Shown one piece after another: positions 42,171 through 49,730 of a stretch of 64,000 nt of DNA. The notes under the pieces are model-generated. The model was not told where the DNA came from, did not search any database, and worked only from the letters and a program-made list of their open reading frames with translations. Position numbers and translations under genes: made by a program. Position 1 is the first letter of the stretch. Each line of letters opens with the position of its first letter. The stretch is from assembly GCA_949284415.1 (NCBI GenBank), contig CASDVM010000008.1:100711-164710 (forward strand). The letters are read 5' to 3'. This stretch comes from an uncultured bacterium (GTDB lineage: Bacteria > Cyanobacteriota > Vampirovibrionia > Gastranaerophilales > Gastranaerophilaceae).

Positions 42171-43732
42171 TTGGCTAAATCATCTTTTGGATTAGAAATA
42201 GCATTAATCTTGAACATTTTGTTAAAAGCTCTCAATACAGCAGGATTTATAACGGTCGGCGGACAATCAGACAGAAAGATATTTTTAGCACCCGAATTTT
42301 TTAAGTATATAATACAGGAGAGAGAATTTACATCGCATTTTGTTAAAAAAAATACGAGCTTATCAGAATTTACAGGTATTTTCTCAAAAATTTTTGCAAG
42401 GACTCTACCAAACAATGGATAATTATTTGCCAGATTTATTGAATAAACATTATCCGTTTCAGGATTATAAGAAAAAGACAGCGCAAATGATTTTGCTGAC
42501 ATAAGTTTAAAAAATTGCTGAAAGTAGTCTTTTTGATTGATTGATAAATTTGAAAAACCGAGAATATAAATTTTCTCAAAATCTGAACTTGCTATTTTAT
42601 TTATTATTTCTTCAAGCTCGTTGAAATTGACGCCTGCATCTTCCGAATTTCTATGCCGGCCTTTTGCAAATCCTTTTGCCTGTAAAGCAGATTCAATAAC
42701 AGGTTGAAAATTATTGTCTTTTATTTTTATTACGCCCTTGGGCACTGATTCTTCTGTAGAAAAAAGGCGGCCCCTATAAAGATATTCAATATTTTGAACT
42801 TCATTTTTTGTTAAAAGTATTGAGCCCGGGAATGTTGCAAAATCAAGAATTGTGTTAAAAGCTGCTGTTCCAAAATGCCCTTTTAAATTTGCAGAATTTT
42901 TAAAATACGGGAAAGCATGCGCAATTAAAAGATTTCCGTTTGTGTAAACATCAATTTCCTGCCCTTTGACAGATTCAAGCAATAACTTCAAATCCTCTAA
43001 ATCAGACCCGGAAACCATAATTGCTTTTTTCGGACTGGTAGAAAAGGAAACTTCCGCTTTTTCAATTTCTCCGTATTTCTCGGCCTGCAGGCAGCTTATA
43101 ATTTTTAAAAGCTTAATATCTGTCTCTGCAAGAGAATCTATACAAGATTTAATTTTTTTAACTTCGGTCCTAGAAGAATTAAAAAGATTTAGCGCATGCA
43201 ATATTTCATTTTCTGCGGGAACTGAATTTTTGTTATATTCATAAAGATTTATAAGGTTTATACAAACACTTTTTATAACATTTTTCAAAATTTCCGATGA
43301 ATATTTTTTTTCAAAGTTAAATTTTTTATATTTGCTTAAAAATTCTTTGTTTCCTTTTCTCAATATCATTGAAAGACTTGTTTTAGGCGAAAATTTCAAA
43401 AGATTATGCAAGTCAGCAGGCTTAACATCTTTATCATTACAAATCTTTAAATATTCTTTTCGTACATCTACAAGATTTATATATTGTTTAGAAAAAGCAT
43501 TGAGTATTTGCGATTCTGACAAATCTTTTGCCAGATCTAATGAAGCAATTTCCGATACAATATCACGGATAATCTTATCTTTGCGAATTCCAATTTCAAG
43601 AAGTTTTATAGTATAATAAGCTTCCTGTCTCAAAAGAATATACATAACTTCCTGCATTGAAGAAACATTCGGCGAAACAGAACAAGCGCCCTTCCCAATA
43701 CAGTCATTGTATTCAAAATTAGAATAATACAT
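42152..43732 (-). CDS. hybrid cluster protein (Hcp) homologue that has lost its metal ligands
   Basis: The 526-residue protein follows Hcp over most of its length: KKAIMVSGSDLEDLKLLLES, IDVYTNGNLLIAHAFPYF, FPGSILLTKNE, and the end GAKNIFLSDCPPTVINPAVLRAF, then DDLAKIKEEL. In true Hcp, a reductase of nitric oxide and hydroxylamine, ligands sit in SGHDL, THGEML, TTNC, GCDG, AGC, GQCND and WYEQK. Here these read SGSDL, TNGNLL, TKNE, GFSN, no equivalent Cys, no equivalent Cys and KCDVN. At the N-terminus only Cys11 and Cys17 (CIGKGAC) remain. It should not carry the 4Fe-2O-2S cluster. It starts 1 nt after the glutaredoxin gene, so the two act together. Confidence 0.75.
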   Translation of the reverse strand: MYYSNFEYNDCIGKGACSVSPNVSSMQEVMYILLRQEAYYTIKLLEIGIRKDKIIRDIVSEIASLDLAKDLSESQILNAFSKQYINLVDVRKEYLKICNDKDVKPADLHNLLKFSPKTSLSMILRKGNKEFLSKYKKFNFEKKYSSEILKNVIKSVCINLINLYEYNKNSVPAENEILHALNLFNSSRTEVKKIKSCIDSLAETDIKLLKIISCLQAEKYGEIEKAEVSFSTSPKKAIMVSGSDLEDLKLLLESVKGQEIDVYTNGNLLIAHAFPYFKNSANLKGHFGTAAFNTILDFATFPGSILLTKNEVQNIEYLYRGRLFSTEESVPKGVIKIKDNNFQPVIESALQAKGFAKGRHRNSEDAGVNFNELEEIINKIASSDFEKIYILGFSNLSINQKDYFQQFFKLMSAKSFALSFSYNPETDNVYSINLANNYPLFGRVLAKIFEKIPVNSDKLVFFLTKCDVNSLSCIIYLKNSGAKNIFLSDCPPTVINPAVLRAFNKMFKINAISNPKDDLAKIKEEL

Positions 43733-43733
43733 A

Positions 43734-43964
43734 TTAAACCTTGCTTTTTACATAATTTATAATGTCATCAGATTCGTACATTGAAACATTGTTTTCCTTA
43801 TCGTCAAGAAACGGCACCTGTGCCTTACCTCCTAATTTTATAAGCATATTCAGATTTTCAGGTTGCGAAACATCTTTTTTATAATATTTAATATTGTTTT
43901 CACTTAAATAATTCATTACTTTTCCGCAATAAGGACAAGTTTCGGAAATATATAAATCAAACAT
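43734..43964 (-). CDS. glutaredoxin-like protein
   Basis: The 76-residue protein is a minimal glutaredoxin: FDLYISETCPYCGKVMNYL with the CPYC dithiol (Cys10, Cys13), the cis-Pro segment QVPFLDD and YESDDIINYV. It reduces disulfides or hands on glutathione-type thiols in the cytoplasm. The start at ATG 43964 has AAGGAG 7 nt upstream; a 12-codon longer frame lacks that. It is directly upstream of the Hcp-like gene, 1 nt apart, so they form a redox pair operon. Confidence 0.88.
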   Translation of the reverse strand: MFDLYISETCPYCGKVMNYLSENNIKYYKKDVSQPENLNMLIKLGGKAQVPFLDDKENNVSMYESDDIINYVKSKV

Positions 43965-44080
43965 AGCCTTTCTCCTTGTGTTTATATTATAAATCGTCAT
44001 TTTAAAGATAAATTCACCGCAAAGCTAATATGTAAATTATACAATTGCATAAGAAGAATTTTTATATTAAAATTAAAGAT

Positions 44081-45190
44081 ATGAAAAATATATTATTTGT
44101 ATTCGGCACGCGCCCTGAGGTTATAAAACTCGCACCTGTAATACTGGAGCTAAAAAAATATCCCGATAAATACAATGTTATTGTCTGCAACACCGAGCAG
44201 CAAAAAGAGCTTTCAAACCAGACTCTTGAATATTTCGGATTAAAAGCTGACCTGAATTTAGACTGTATGAAACCTGATCAATCGCTTCTCGAAGTTCAAA
44301 CAAGAATTTTGACGGCACTTGATAAAGTTTTTACGGAATATAAAATTGATGCGACAATCGTACAGGGAGATACAATGACAGTGCTCTGCGGGGCTTTAGC
44401 AAGTTTTTACAAAAAAATTCCCGTATATCATGTTGAAGCCGGGCTACGCTCATACGATATTTATGAACCTTTTCCCGAAGAAGTTATGCGCCAGATGACC
44501 TCGCGTGTTGCACAAATAAATTTTGCTCCTACGGAAAAAAACAGACAGGCGCTTTTAAAAGAAAATATTGCTGATGACAAAATTTTTGTTGTTGGAAATA
44601 CCGTAATTGATGCACTGTTCTGTTTGTCAGACGAAACTTTAAACAACGCAAAATTATATTTTGAAAGTTCAGGAATAAAAATTGATGACAAACTTGTTTT
44701 AATTACGGCTCACAGACGTGAAAACCATGGCGAACGGATTGACAGAATTCTTGATGCCATAGAACACCTTGTTAATAAATACAAAGACCATACTTTTGTT
44801 ATCCCTGTGCATCCGAATCCGAATGTAAAAGATAAAATTCATTCAAGATTGGAAAATTATAATAATGTAAAACTGCTAAAACCGCTGGATTATCCGTATC
44901 TTGTCTATTTGATGAAAAATGCAAAATTAATACTTACCGACTCTGGCGGTATTCAAGAAGAAGCTCCGTCATTCGGATGTCCGACTCTTGTGATGAGATA
45001 CGAAACCGAACGTCAGGAAGGGATTGACGCAGGTGTATCGGTTCTTGTAGGTGCTGATTACGATAAAATCATATCTTACAGTGAAGATATTTTATCTAAA
45101 TCCCGTGAACAAACCCGTTTGAAATCTCAAAATCCCTATGGGGACGGAACATCAGCTAAAAAAATAGAAGAAATAATTTCAAAAATCTGA
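44081..45190 (+). CDS. wecB: UDP-N-acetylglucosamine 2-epimerase (non-hydrolysing)
   Basis: A 369-residue GT-B-fold epimerase: FVFGTRPEVIKLAPVI, QGDTMTVLCGALASFY, HVEAGLRSYDIYEPFPEE, TAHRRENHG and LTDSGGIQEEAPSFGCPTLV. It converts UDP-GlcNAc to UDP-ManNAc, a building block of surface glycans and teichoic-type polymers. I start at ATG 44081, where the family begins; the frame extends 12 codons upstream. The ribosome-binding site is weak. It fits with the glycan enzymes csaB, ChbG and the phosphohexomutase elsewhere in the window. Confidence 0.93.
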   Translation: MKNILFVFGTRPEVIKLAPVILELKKYPDKYNVIVCNTEQQKELSNQTLEYFGLKADLNLDCMKPDQSLLEVQTRILTALDKVFTEYKIDATIVQGDTMTVLCGALASFYKKIPVYHVEAGLRSYDIYEPFPEEVMRQMTSRVAQINFAPTEKNRQALLKENIADDKIFVVGNTVIDALFCLSDETLNNAKLYFESSGIKIDDKLVLITAHRRENHGERIDRILDAIEHLVNKYKDHTFVIPVHPNPNVKDKIHSRLENYNNVKLLKPLDYPYLVYLMKNAKLILTDSGGIQEEAPSFGCPTLVMRYETERQEGIDAGVSVLVGADYDKIISYSEDILSKSREQTRLKSQNPYGDGTSAKKIEEIISKI

Positions 45191-45202
45191 TATTTGATGA
45201 AA

Positions 45203-45835
45203 TTATATTTTTGTTGTCATTCTGCTTTCGTAACTTCTGATGGTTTCGCCTTTCAGAACGTGTTTTGAATAACTTTTCAGTCTGTAATTCATACTGGGCA
45301 GAGAAGAAATTTCTTTTTGAAAATTTTTGTACATTGCTTTCTCACGTTCTTTTATAATAGCATTGATATCAGGTTTTACAATCTTTTTAGGTTTTCTTGC
45401 AGAACGCATTACAAGTAAAAGCAGAGCAACAGATATTATGCACCAAACGACTTTGCCTTCGCTCACAACACTTTTTACAGTTACCGGTGCCGAATCAGGC
45501 GTTTCAAAAACAATATTTGCCATAGAAATTCCGGGAGCTTCAATATATATTTTTAATTCGTTATTCTTACCGTTTTCAATAGCCAGCCCTTTTACTTTTG
45601 ATGCATTTTTATACATTGTGTTTATGTCAGGTGACTGTGAGATTCCTTTTAACGTCAAAACTATTTTATCAGGAGATTCTATATCTCTTTTAATTTTAGT
45701 TATTTGGTCGGAACGTAAAATTACGGATGTAATGCCGTCATTATTTTCAACAACAACAGAGTTTAAAAAATTATCTCCTGCAAAAGCTGAAAGTCCTGTA
45801 AATAAAATTAGCGTAACAAATATTTTTTTCAACAT
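45203..45835 (-). CDS. secreted AMIN-like domain protein with a membrane anchor
   Basis: A 210-residue protein. A signal peptide (KKIFVTLILFTGLSAFA, residues 3-19) is followed by a beta-rich domain (about 22-125; ITSVILRSDQITKIKRDIES, KIVLTLKGIS) like the AMIN domain that binds the cell wall or sits in pilus secretins. Then come one membrane helix (VVWCIISVALLLLVM) and a basic cytoplasmic tail. A pilus or division-site role would fit the prepilin genes nearby but is inference. I start at ATG 45835 with AAAGGAT upstream. It is convergent with wecB. Confidence 0.65.
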   Translation of the reverse strand: MLKKIFVTLILFTGLSAFAGDNFLNSVVVENNDGITSVILRSDQITKIKRDIESPDKIVLTLKGISQSPDINTMYKNASKVKGLAIENGKNNELKIYIEAPGISMANIVFETPDSAPVTVKSVVSEGKVVWCIISVALLLLVMRSARKPKKIVKPDINAIIKEREKAMYKNFQKEISSLPSMNYRLKSYSKHVLKGETIRSYESRMTTKI

Positions 45836-45967
45836 ATCCTTTTTATCCTCTACAATAAAAGAATACGCCATGACATTAAAGTTAGCATCAATCACAGGTT
45901 TTAAGTATATAAATCAACAGGTTGATAATATTATTAAGTAATGTAACAAAAGAAAGGCATGCCGAAA

Positions 45968-45996
45968 TTGAACAAAAAAATAATTGTTTATATAAA
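45968..45996 (+). promoter_or_regulatory. promoter of the Ser/Gly-rich small protein gene
   Basis: TTGAAC (45968-45973) and TATAAA (45991-45996) are 17 bp apart. AGGAG precedes the ATG at 46029. Confidence 0.65.
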
Positions 45997-46028
45997 TGTA
46001 AGACACGAGATATTAACAGGAGCAGATT

Positions 46029-46400
46029 ATGAACAATATTTCAGCTAAATCATCAGAAACGATGGCAAATAATATAAGAAGCACAAAACCTGCAGAGTCA
46101 GTTGAAACAGCAGGTTCACTCGCTTCAAATGAGTTACATAGTCTTTTTAATACAAATGTTTATGACGTCTTTACATCAAGCAACCCATTTTCAGTAGATT
46201 ATTCACAGTATTCATCTTCAGGTGAGACTGTAGCTTATACAGGCGGATTTTTAAGCAGTTTTTCCACTGCCGTATCAACATTGACTTCTTCAGGAAGCAG
46301 CTTTACAGGCACTACTGCAGCTGCCGGAGCATCATGTGCAGGAGGCGGTTTTTCAGGCGGTTCATGCGGATCCTCCGGCGGGTTTAGTTCTGTATGTTAG
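46029..46400 (+). CDS. Ser/Gly-rich small protein with a Cys-Gly tail
   Basis: A 123-residue protein that I cannot place in a family. Residues 1-60 are polar and Ser/Asn-rich, 75-100 are Thr/Ser-rich, and the last 24 residues carry three cysteines among Gly and Ser (SCAGGGFSGG, SCGSSGGF, VC). There is no signal peptide. The strong promoter, ribosome-binding site and 7-bp stem terminator make it a compact, probably well expressed unit. The Cys-Gly tail recalls the CCGGG segments of proteins A-C. It could be a surface protein or, less likely, a modified peptide; no modifying enzyme is adjacent. Confidence 0.7.
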   Translation: MNNISAKSSETMANNIRSTKPAESVETAGSLASNELHSLFNTNVYDVFTSSNPFSVDYSQYSSSGETVAYTGGFLSSFSTAVSTLTSSGSSFTGTTAAAGASCAGGGFSGGSCGSSGGFSSVC

Positions 46401-46435
46401 TAAAAATGAGAAATAAGAAAAAGAAATACATTAAT

Positions 46436-46464
46436 TGACGGTTAAAAAGACCGTCATTTTTATT
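46436..46464 (+). terminator. strong terminator of the Ser/Gly-rich gene
   Basis: TGACGGT (46436-46442) / ACCGTCA (46450-46456) is followed by TTTTTATT. Confidence 0.9.
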
Positions 46465-46476
46465 TATAAATATTTT

Positions 46477-46737
46477 ATGGAGAAAAAATATTATACTTAT
46501 ATAATTTTAACCGAAAATAATACTTTATACTGCGGTTACACGGATAATGTCGAAAGACGCTTTAAAGCTCATCTCGAGGGCAAAGGTGCTAAATACACGC
46601 GCATTAATAAACCGCTGAAACTGGTATACCGGAAAGAATTCTTAACCAGGTCCGAAGCAATGAAAGAAGAATGCAGAATTAAAAAACTGTCACGCAAAGC
46701 AAAACTTGACCTGTTGACAAATATAGAAAAATTATAG
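46477..46737 (+). CDS. GIY-YIG domain protein (UPF0213-like)
   Basis: An 86-residue single-domain protein with YYTYIILTENNTLYCGYT at the start, the conserved arginine in NVERRFKAHLEGKGAKYTR and the EFLTRSEAMKEECRIKKLSR helix. The first tyrosine pair reads YTYI with CGY, matching the GIY-YIG nuclease fold. The function of stand-alone members is unclear; some act in DNA repair. I start at ATG 46477, because the longer frame begins inside the terminator. TATAAA lies 6 nt before that ATG without a ribosome-binding site. Confidence 0.85.
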   Translation: MEKKYYTYIILTENNTLYCGYTDNVERRFKAHLEGKGAKYTRINKPLKLVYRKEFLTRSEAMKEECRIKKLSRKAKLDLLTNIEKL

Positions 46738-46765
46738 ATAATGAAGAAAAATCAGGAGGTAAAAA

Positions 46766-46801
46766 ATGACAATTAGAGAAGCTTTGAATTGCCCCCCCCC
46801 C
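46766..46801 (+). other. strong translation start running into a 10-base poly-C tract
   Basis: AGGAGG precedes an ATG at 46766 whose frame stops after 17 codons just past a run of ten C (46792-46801). With eleven C the same start would enter the frame of the prepilin gene that follows. This is a possible slipped-strand switch. Confidence 0.4.
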
Positions 46802-46976
46802 GACCGTGTGCAATTATAAAGAGGGTTTACTGGGTTTATAAGGTTCTAAGATACGATGAGAGTAAGGCTGTAGAAAGTGTCAAAAAAATTTATGCAACAC
46901 CCAATTTGGCGTGTGGAGCGGCACGCTTTCCTCATCCGACAGAAAGTGCCACCTTCTACCGCAAGGGGAGAGGGAA

Positions 46977-47694
46977 ATGCACTTCACCTCTTCACACTTT
47001 ACTAAAAAAACAAGCCGCGTTTACGTTAGCTGAAGTCTTAATAACTTTGGGAATTATCGGTGTAGTTGCGGCGATAACAATGCCTGCATTGATTAACAAG
47101 TATCAGGCACAGGTATTAAGAACACAGTTTTTACAGGCAAATTCTATTCTTCAAGACGGAATTTCAAGAATGCGCTTTGATGAAGTTGATTTGAATGAAG
47201 TTATAAATAAAAGAAATTCTGCAATTATTGCGCAATATTTTGAAAACGGACACTGTACATTGCCAAAAGATGAGTATGAAGCCGGCTACTACAATTTTTA
47301 CGGAACAAAACTTGCTGCAGATGCAGCTGCAAGTGATTTAGTACAGCCATATTGTCTTAAAAACGGTATGATTTTATGGTTTGGAAAACTCCGACAAATG
47401 GGACCTGACGGAGGAAGTTCCTGGAGTGATGATGACAGATATTCTCTGCTTGCAATGGATATAAACGGTTGGAAAAAGAAACCTGACAGATACGGACAAG
47501 ATGTATTTTTCTGGTACCTTGATCCTGATACCAATATGGTAAAACCTGTTGGGGACTATGGAGATTTTCCCACAAGTTTTTATTATACAACATGCCCCGG
47601 CGACAGAGAAAATTCAAGTGAAGCCGGCATAGGCTGCACTGCAAAAGCTTTGTCAGACCCTGAATATTTTAAAAAGACAGGTTTATCTAAATAA
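46977..47694 (+). CDS. type IV prepilin-like protein, start separated from the body by a one-base frame change
   Basis: The pilin body is clear: FTLAEVLITLGIIGVVAAIT with Glu5, then a C-terminal domain with cysteine pairs (HCTLP, PYC, TTCPG, GIGCTA). This frame has no ATG or GTG in the usual place before FTLAE; the open frame reaches back to a TTG at 46789 through about 80 codons of repeat-derived sequence. An ATG at 46977, with GAGAGGG upstream, would give a normal short leader ending in KKQAA if one A of the seven-A tract 47004-47010 were missing. So the gene is phase-variable, frameshifted, or starts in an unusual way. It would assemble into a type IV pilus or pseudopilus. Confidence 0.7.
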
Positions 47695-47701
47695 CGGAAA
47701 A

Positions 47702-49054
47702 TTATTGAGGTTGTTGTCTGCTTTTTTCACGCTCAAGCCGCTGCAGCTCTTTTTGACGCTGACGTTCAAGCTCCTGTTGTTCTTTTAGCTCCTGCTCGGC
47801 TTTTATTTGTTTGTATTTTTCTATTGCTTCATTGCCCGATGTTGAACCTTGGATTTTTCTTCTTAAATCATAATCTTTTTGAGATTCTTTGAATTCTTTA
47901 TCCATTTCTTTAATTTTTGCTTTATATGATTTTTCAAGAGCTTTAATATCTTCCTGCTTTTCTTTTTTGGCCTGCTTTTGTCTGTCTTTTTCAATGCGTT
48001 TAAGCTGTTTTTCTTCTTCTTCGGATATTGCAGGTGAAACAACACCTGCTTTGACAAGTTTATAGCCGTTCATTCCGATATTTACCGACTGTTTGGCATT
48101 TAAAGTTAAAAGTCTCGGTCTTTCGCCTTTTGATGTTACAGCCCATGTACCGAGATTTACGGGTTTATCACCGGTATAAGCTTGAGCATTTACAACAACC
48201 CAGTTTGGATTATCTGCGTAAAACCCCAACGGCGTTACGTCCCATCTTTTGTCATCCAGATTAAGTCCGTGATTTTCTTTCCAGTAATACACAATAGCAT
48301 CACGCACTTCTACAAGTTTGTAGGAAGTATTAACAGTAAAGTCATAGACAACAGGAGTTGTTTTCCAGATTCCGTCTTTTGTATTTCCGATTTTTTCTTT
48401 AACAAGAATTTTGGTACCATCAGGTGTAAAATCAACAGGAGTAAGTGTTCTGAAAGTATAGTAATTATCATTTGTCTCATCTGTTGATAAAATAGGTTCG
48501 GAGAGCCTGTGTATTGTATTTGCCGTTAATATTTTATCTACATTAGACTTCGCTTCCTCTAAATTTATAACAAAGATATCGCATGCAGTTGAACCTGTAT
48601 TAGGATAATAATAAACAGCAGGGTACACAAGTTTTGTAAAATCGGGAGACACAATCCCCTGTGCATTTTGCTGTCGCCTTTCATAAAAAGCATTAGTAAG
48701 AGTGATTTCAGGACTTCCCGGCGGATTATTATAACGGGTAATTTTATATGACGGCTGCGGCACATAAACCATATCAGCAGGAGTCGGAATTTTAGGAATT
48801 TCAATTTCTGTTTCCATTCGATCTTTCGGAGCAGAAAGCTGTTCGTATTCCTCAACAGTCATATAGGCAGTAGTAGTTCTGCGTTTTAAAACTGCTTTTT
48901 TGTACTTTTCTTTTTCCTCCTGCTTATTTACATTCAAAACATATTTTGCTTCCTGTTTATTAACATCCTTATCGATAAACGGAACAGGAATCTCATCACC
49001 CCATTGAATATATGCGCAAAATGCAGCTGCAATTCCAAGGAGTGCATAAATCAT
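47702..49054 (-). CDS. hypothetical membrane-anchored protein with a coiled-coil tail (450 aa)
   Basis: The protein starts with one hydrophobic helix (about 2-16). The central part (about 85-330) has beta-propeller-like repeats around SPDFTKLVYPAVYYYP, TPDGTKILVKEK and GTWAVTSKGERPR. A long charged coiled coil (about 345-450) follows, rich in Lys, Glu and Gln. No enzyme motif is seen. It is probably envelope-located. It lies 1 nt downstream of the response regulator gene, so it is in one operon with the two-component pair and may be its target or sensor partner. Confidence 0.65.
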   Translation of the reverse strand: MIYALLGIAAAFCAYIQWGDEIPVPFIDKDVNKQEAKYVLNVNKQEEKEKYKKAVLKRRTTTAYMTVEEYEQLSAPKDRMETEIEIPKIPTPADMVYVPQPSYKITRYNNPPGSPEITLTNAFYERRQQNAQGIVSPDFTKLVYPAVYYYPNTGSTACDIFVINLEEAKSNVDKILTANTIHRLSEPILSTDETNDNYYTFRTLTPVDFTPDGTKILVKEKIGNTKDGIWKTTPVVYDFTVNTSYKLVEVRDAIVYYWKENHGLNLDDKRWDVTPLGFYADNPNWVVVNAQAYTGDKPVNLGTWAVTSKGERPRLLTLNAKQSVNIGMNGYKLVKAGVVSPAISEEEEKQLKRIEKDRQKQAKKEKQEDIKALEKSYKAKIKEMDKEFKESQKDYDLRRKIQGSTSGNEAIEKYKQIKAEQELKEQQELERQRQKELQRLEREKSRQQPQ

Positions 49055-49055
49055 A

Positions 49056-49730
49056 TTAGACCAATCCTTCTTTCATTGCCATGGAAATAGCCTTTGAACG
49101 CGTATTAACGTACAATTTCTGTAAAATACTGTGCACATGAGTTTTAGTTGTTGAAATAGTTATAACGAGTCTTTCCGCAATCTGCGGATTTGTCAAACCG
49201 TCAACAATTAAAGCAAGAACTTCCATTTCACGCTCAGTTAAACCGTACAAGTTTTTACCGAGTTTGTAGTTAATTTCTCCTCGTTTTTCATTTACTGAAG
49301 AACCGCGTCTTATATTTGTAAGAACAACTTTAGCAATTGCGGGATCAAGCCAGCCTGCACCTTCCGACACTGCCAGAACAGCAGAAACCGTCTGCTCGGA
49401 TGTAGCACCTTTAGTAATATAACCGTCCGCTCCTGCCTGAAATGAATCGAAAATATCGTCTTCGCTTTCTCTAGATGTATACATTAATACTTTTATATTT
49501 GAATTTGCATTTTTAATCCTTTTTGTAGCTTCAATTCCGTCAATAGTCGGCAGGCCGATATCCATAACTACAACATCGGGCAAAATTTCGAGAGCTTTAT
49601 CAACACTTTCAAGCCCGTCTGCACACATCCCTGCAATTTCAATATTAGGATTATTGCCGAGTATGACAGAAAGCCCCATGCGCGCCATATCGTGATCTTC
49701 AACAATTAAAACTCTAACGTTTTTAGCCAT
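49056..49730 (-). CDS. NarL/FixJ-type response regulator
   Basis: A 224-residue protein. The receiver domain (1-125) has VLIVEDHDMA, the phospho-acceptor aspartate in VVVMDIGLP, MYTSRE and the conserved lysine of GYITKGAT. A linker leads to a LuxR-type helix-turn-helix (about 160-224): LTEREMEVLALIVDGLTNPQIAERLVIT. It activates transcription after phosphorylation by the kinase encoded upstream. I start at ATG 49730 with AGG upstream; this overlaps the kinase stop by 8 bp, so translation is coupled. Confidence 0.93.
   Translation of the reverse strand: MAKNVRVLIVEDHDMARMGLSVILGNNPNIEIAGMCADGLESVDKALEILPDVVVMDIGLPTIDGIEATKRIKNANSNIKVLMYTSRESEDDIFDSFQAGADGYITKGATSEQTVSAVLAVSEGAGWLDPAIAKVVLTNIRRGSSVNEKRGEINYKLGKNLYGLTEREMEVLALIVDGLTNPQIAERLVITISTTKTHVHSILQKLYVNTRSKAISMAMKEGLV

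Noticed and set aside
44018..44080. Longer N-terminus of the epimerase from 44045
   Set aside because: The family starts at MKNILFVFGTRPE; the extra 12 codons are AT-rich leader sequence.
46792..46801. Poly-C tract as certain proof of phase variation
   Set aside because: A single assembled sequence cannot separate true length variation from a homopolymer read error, so it is kept only as a candidate.
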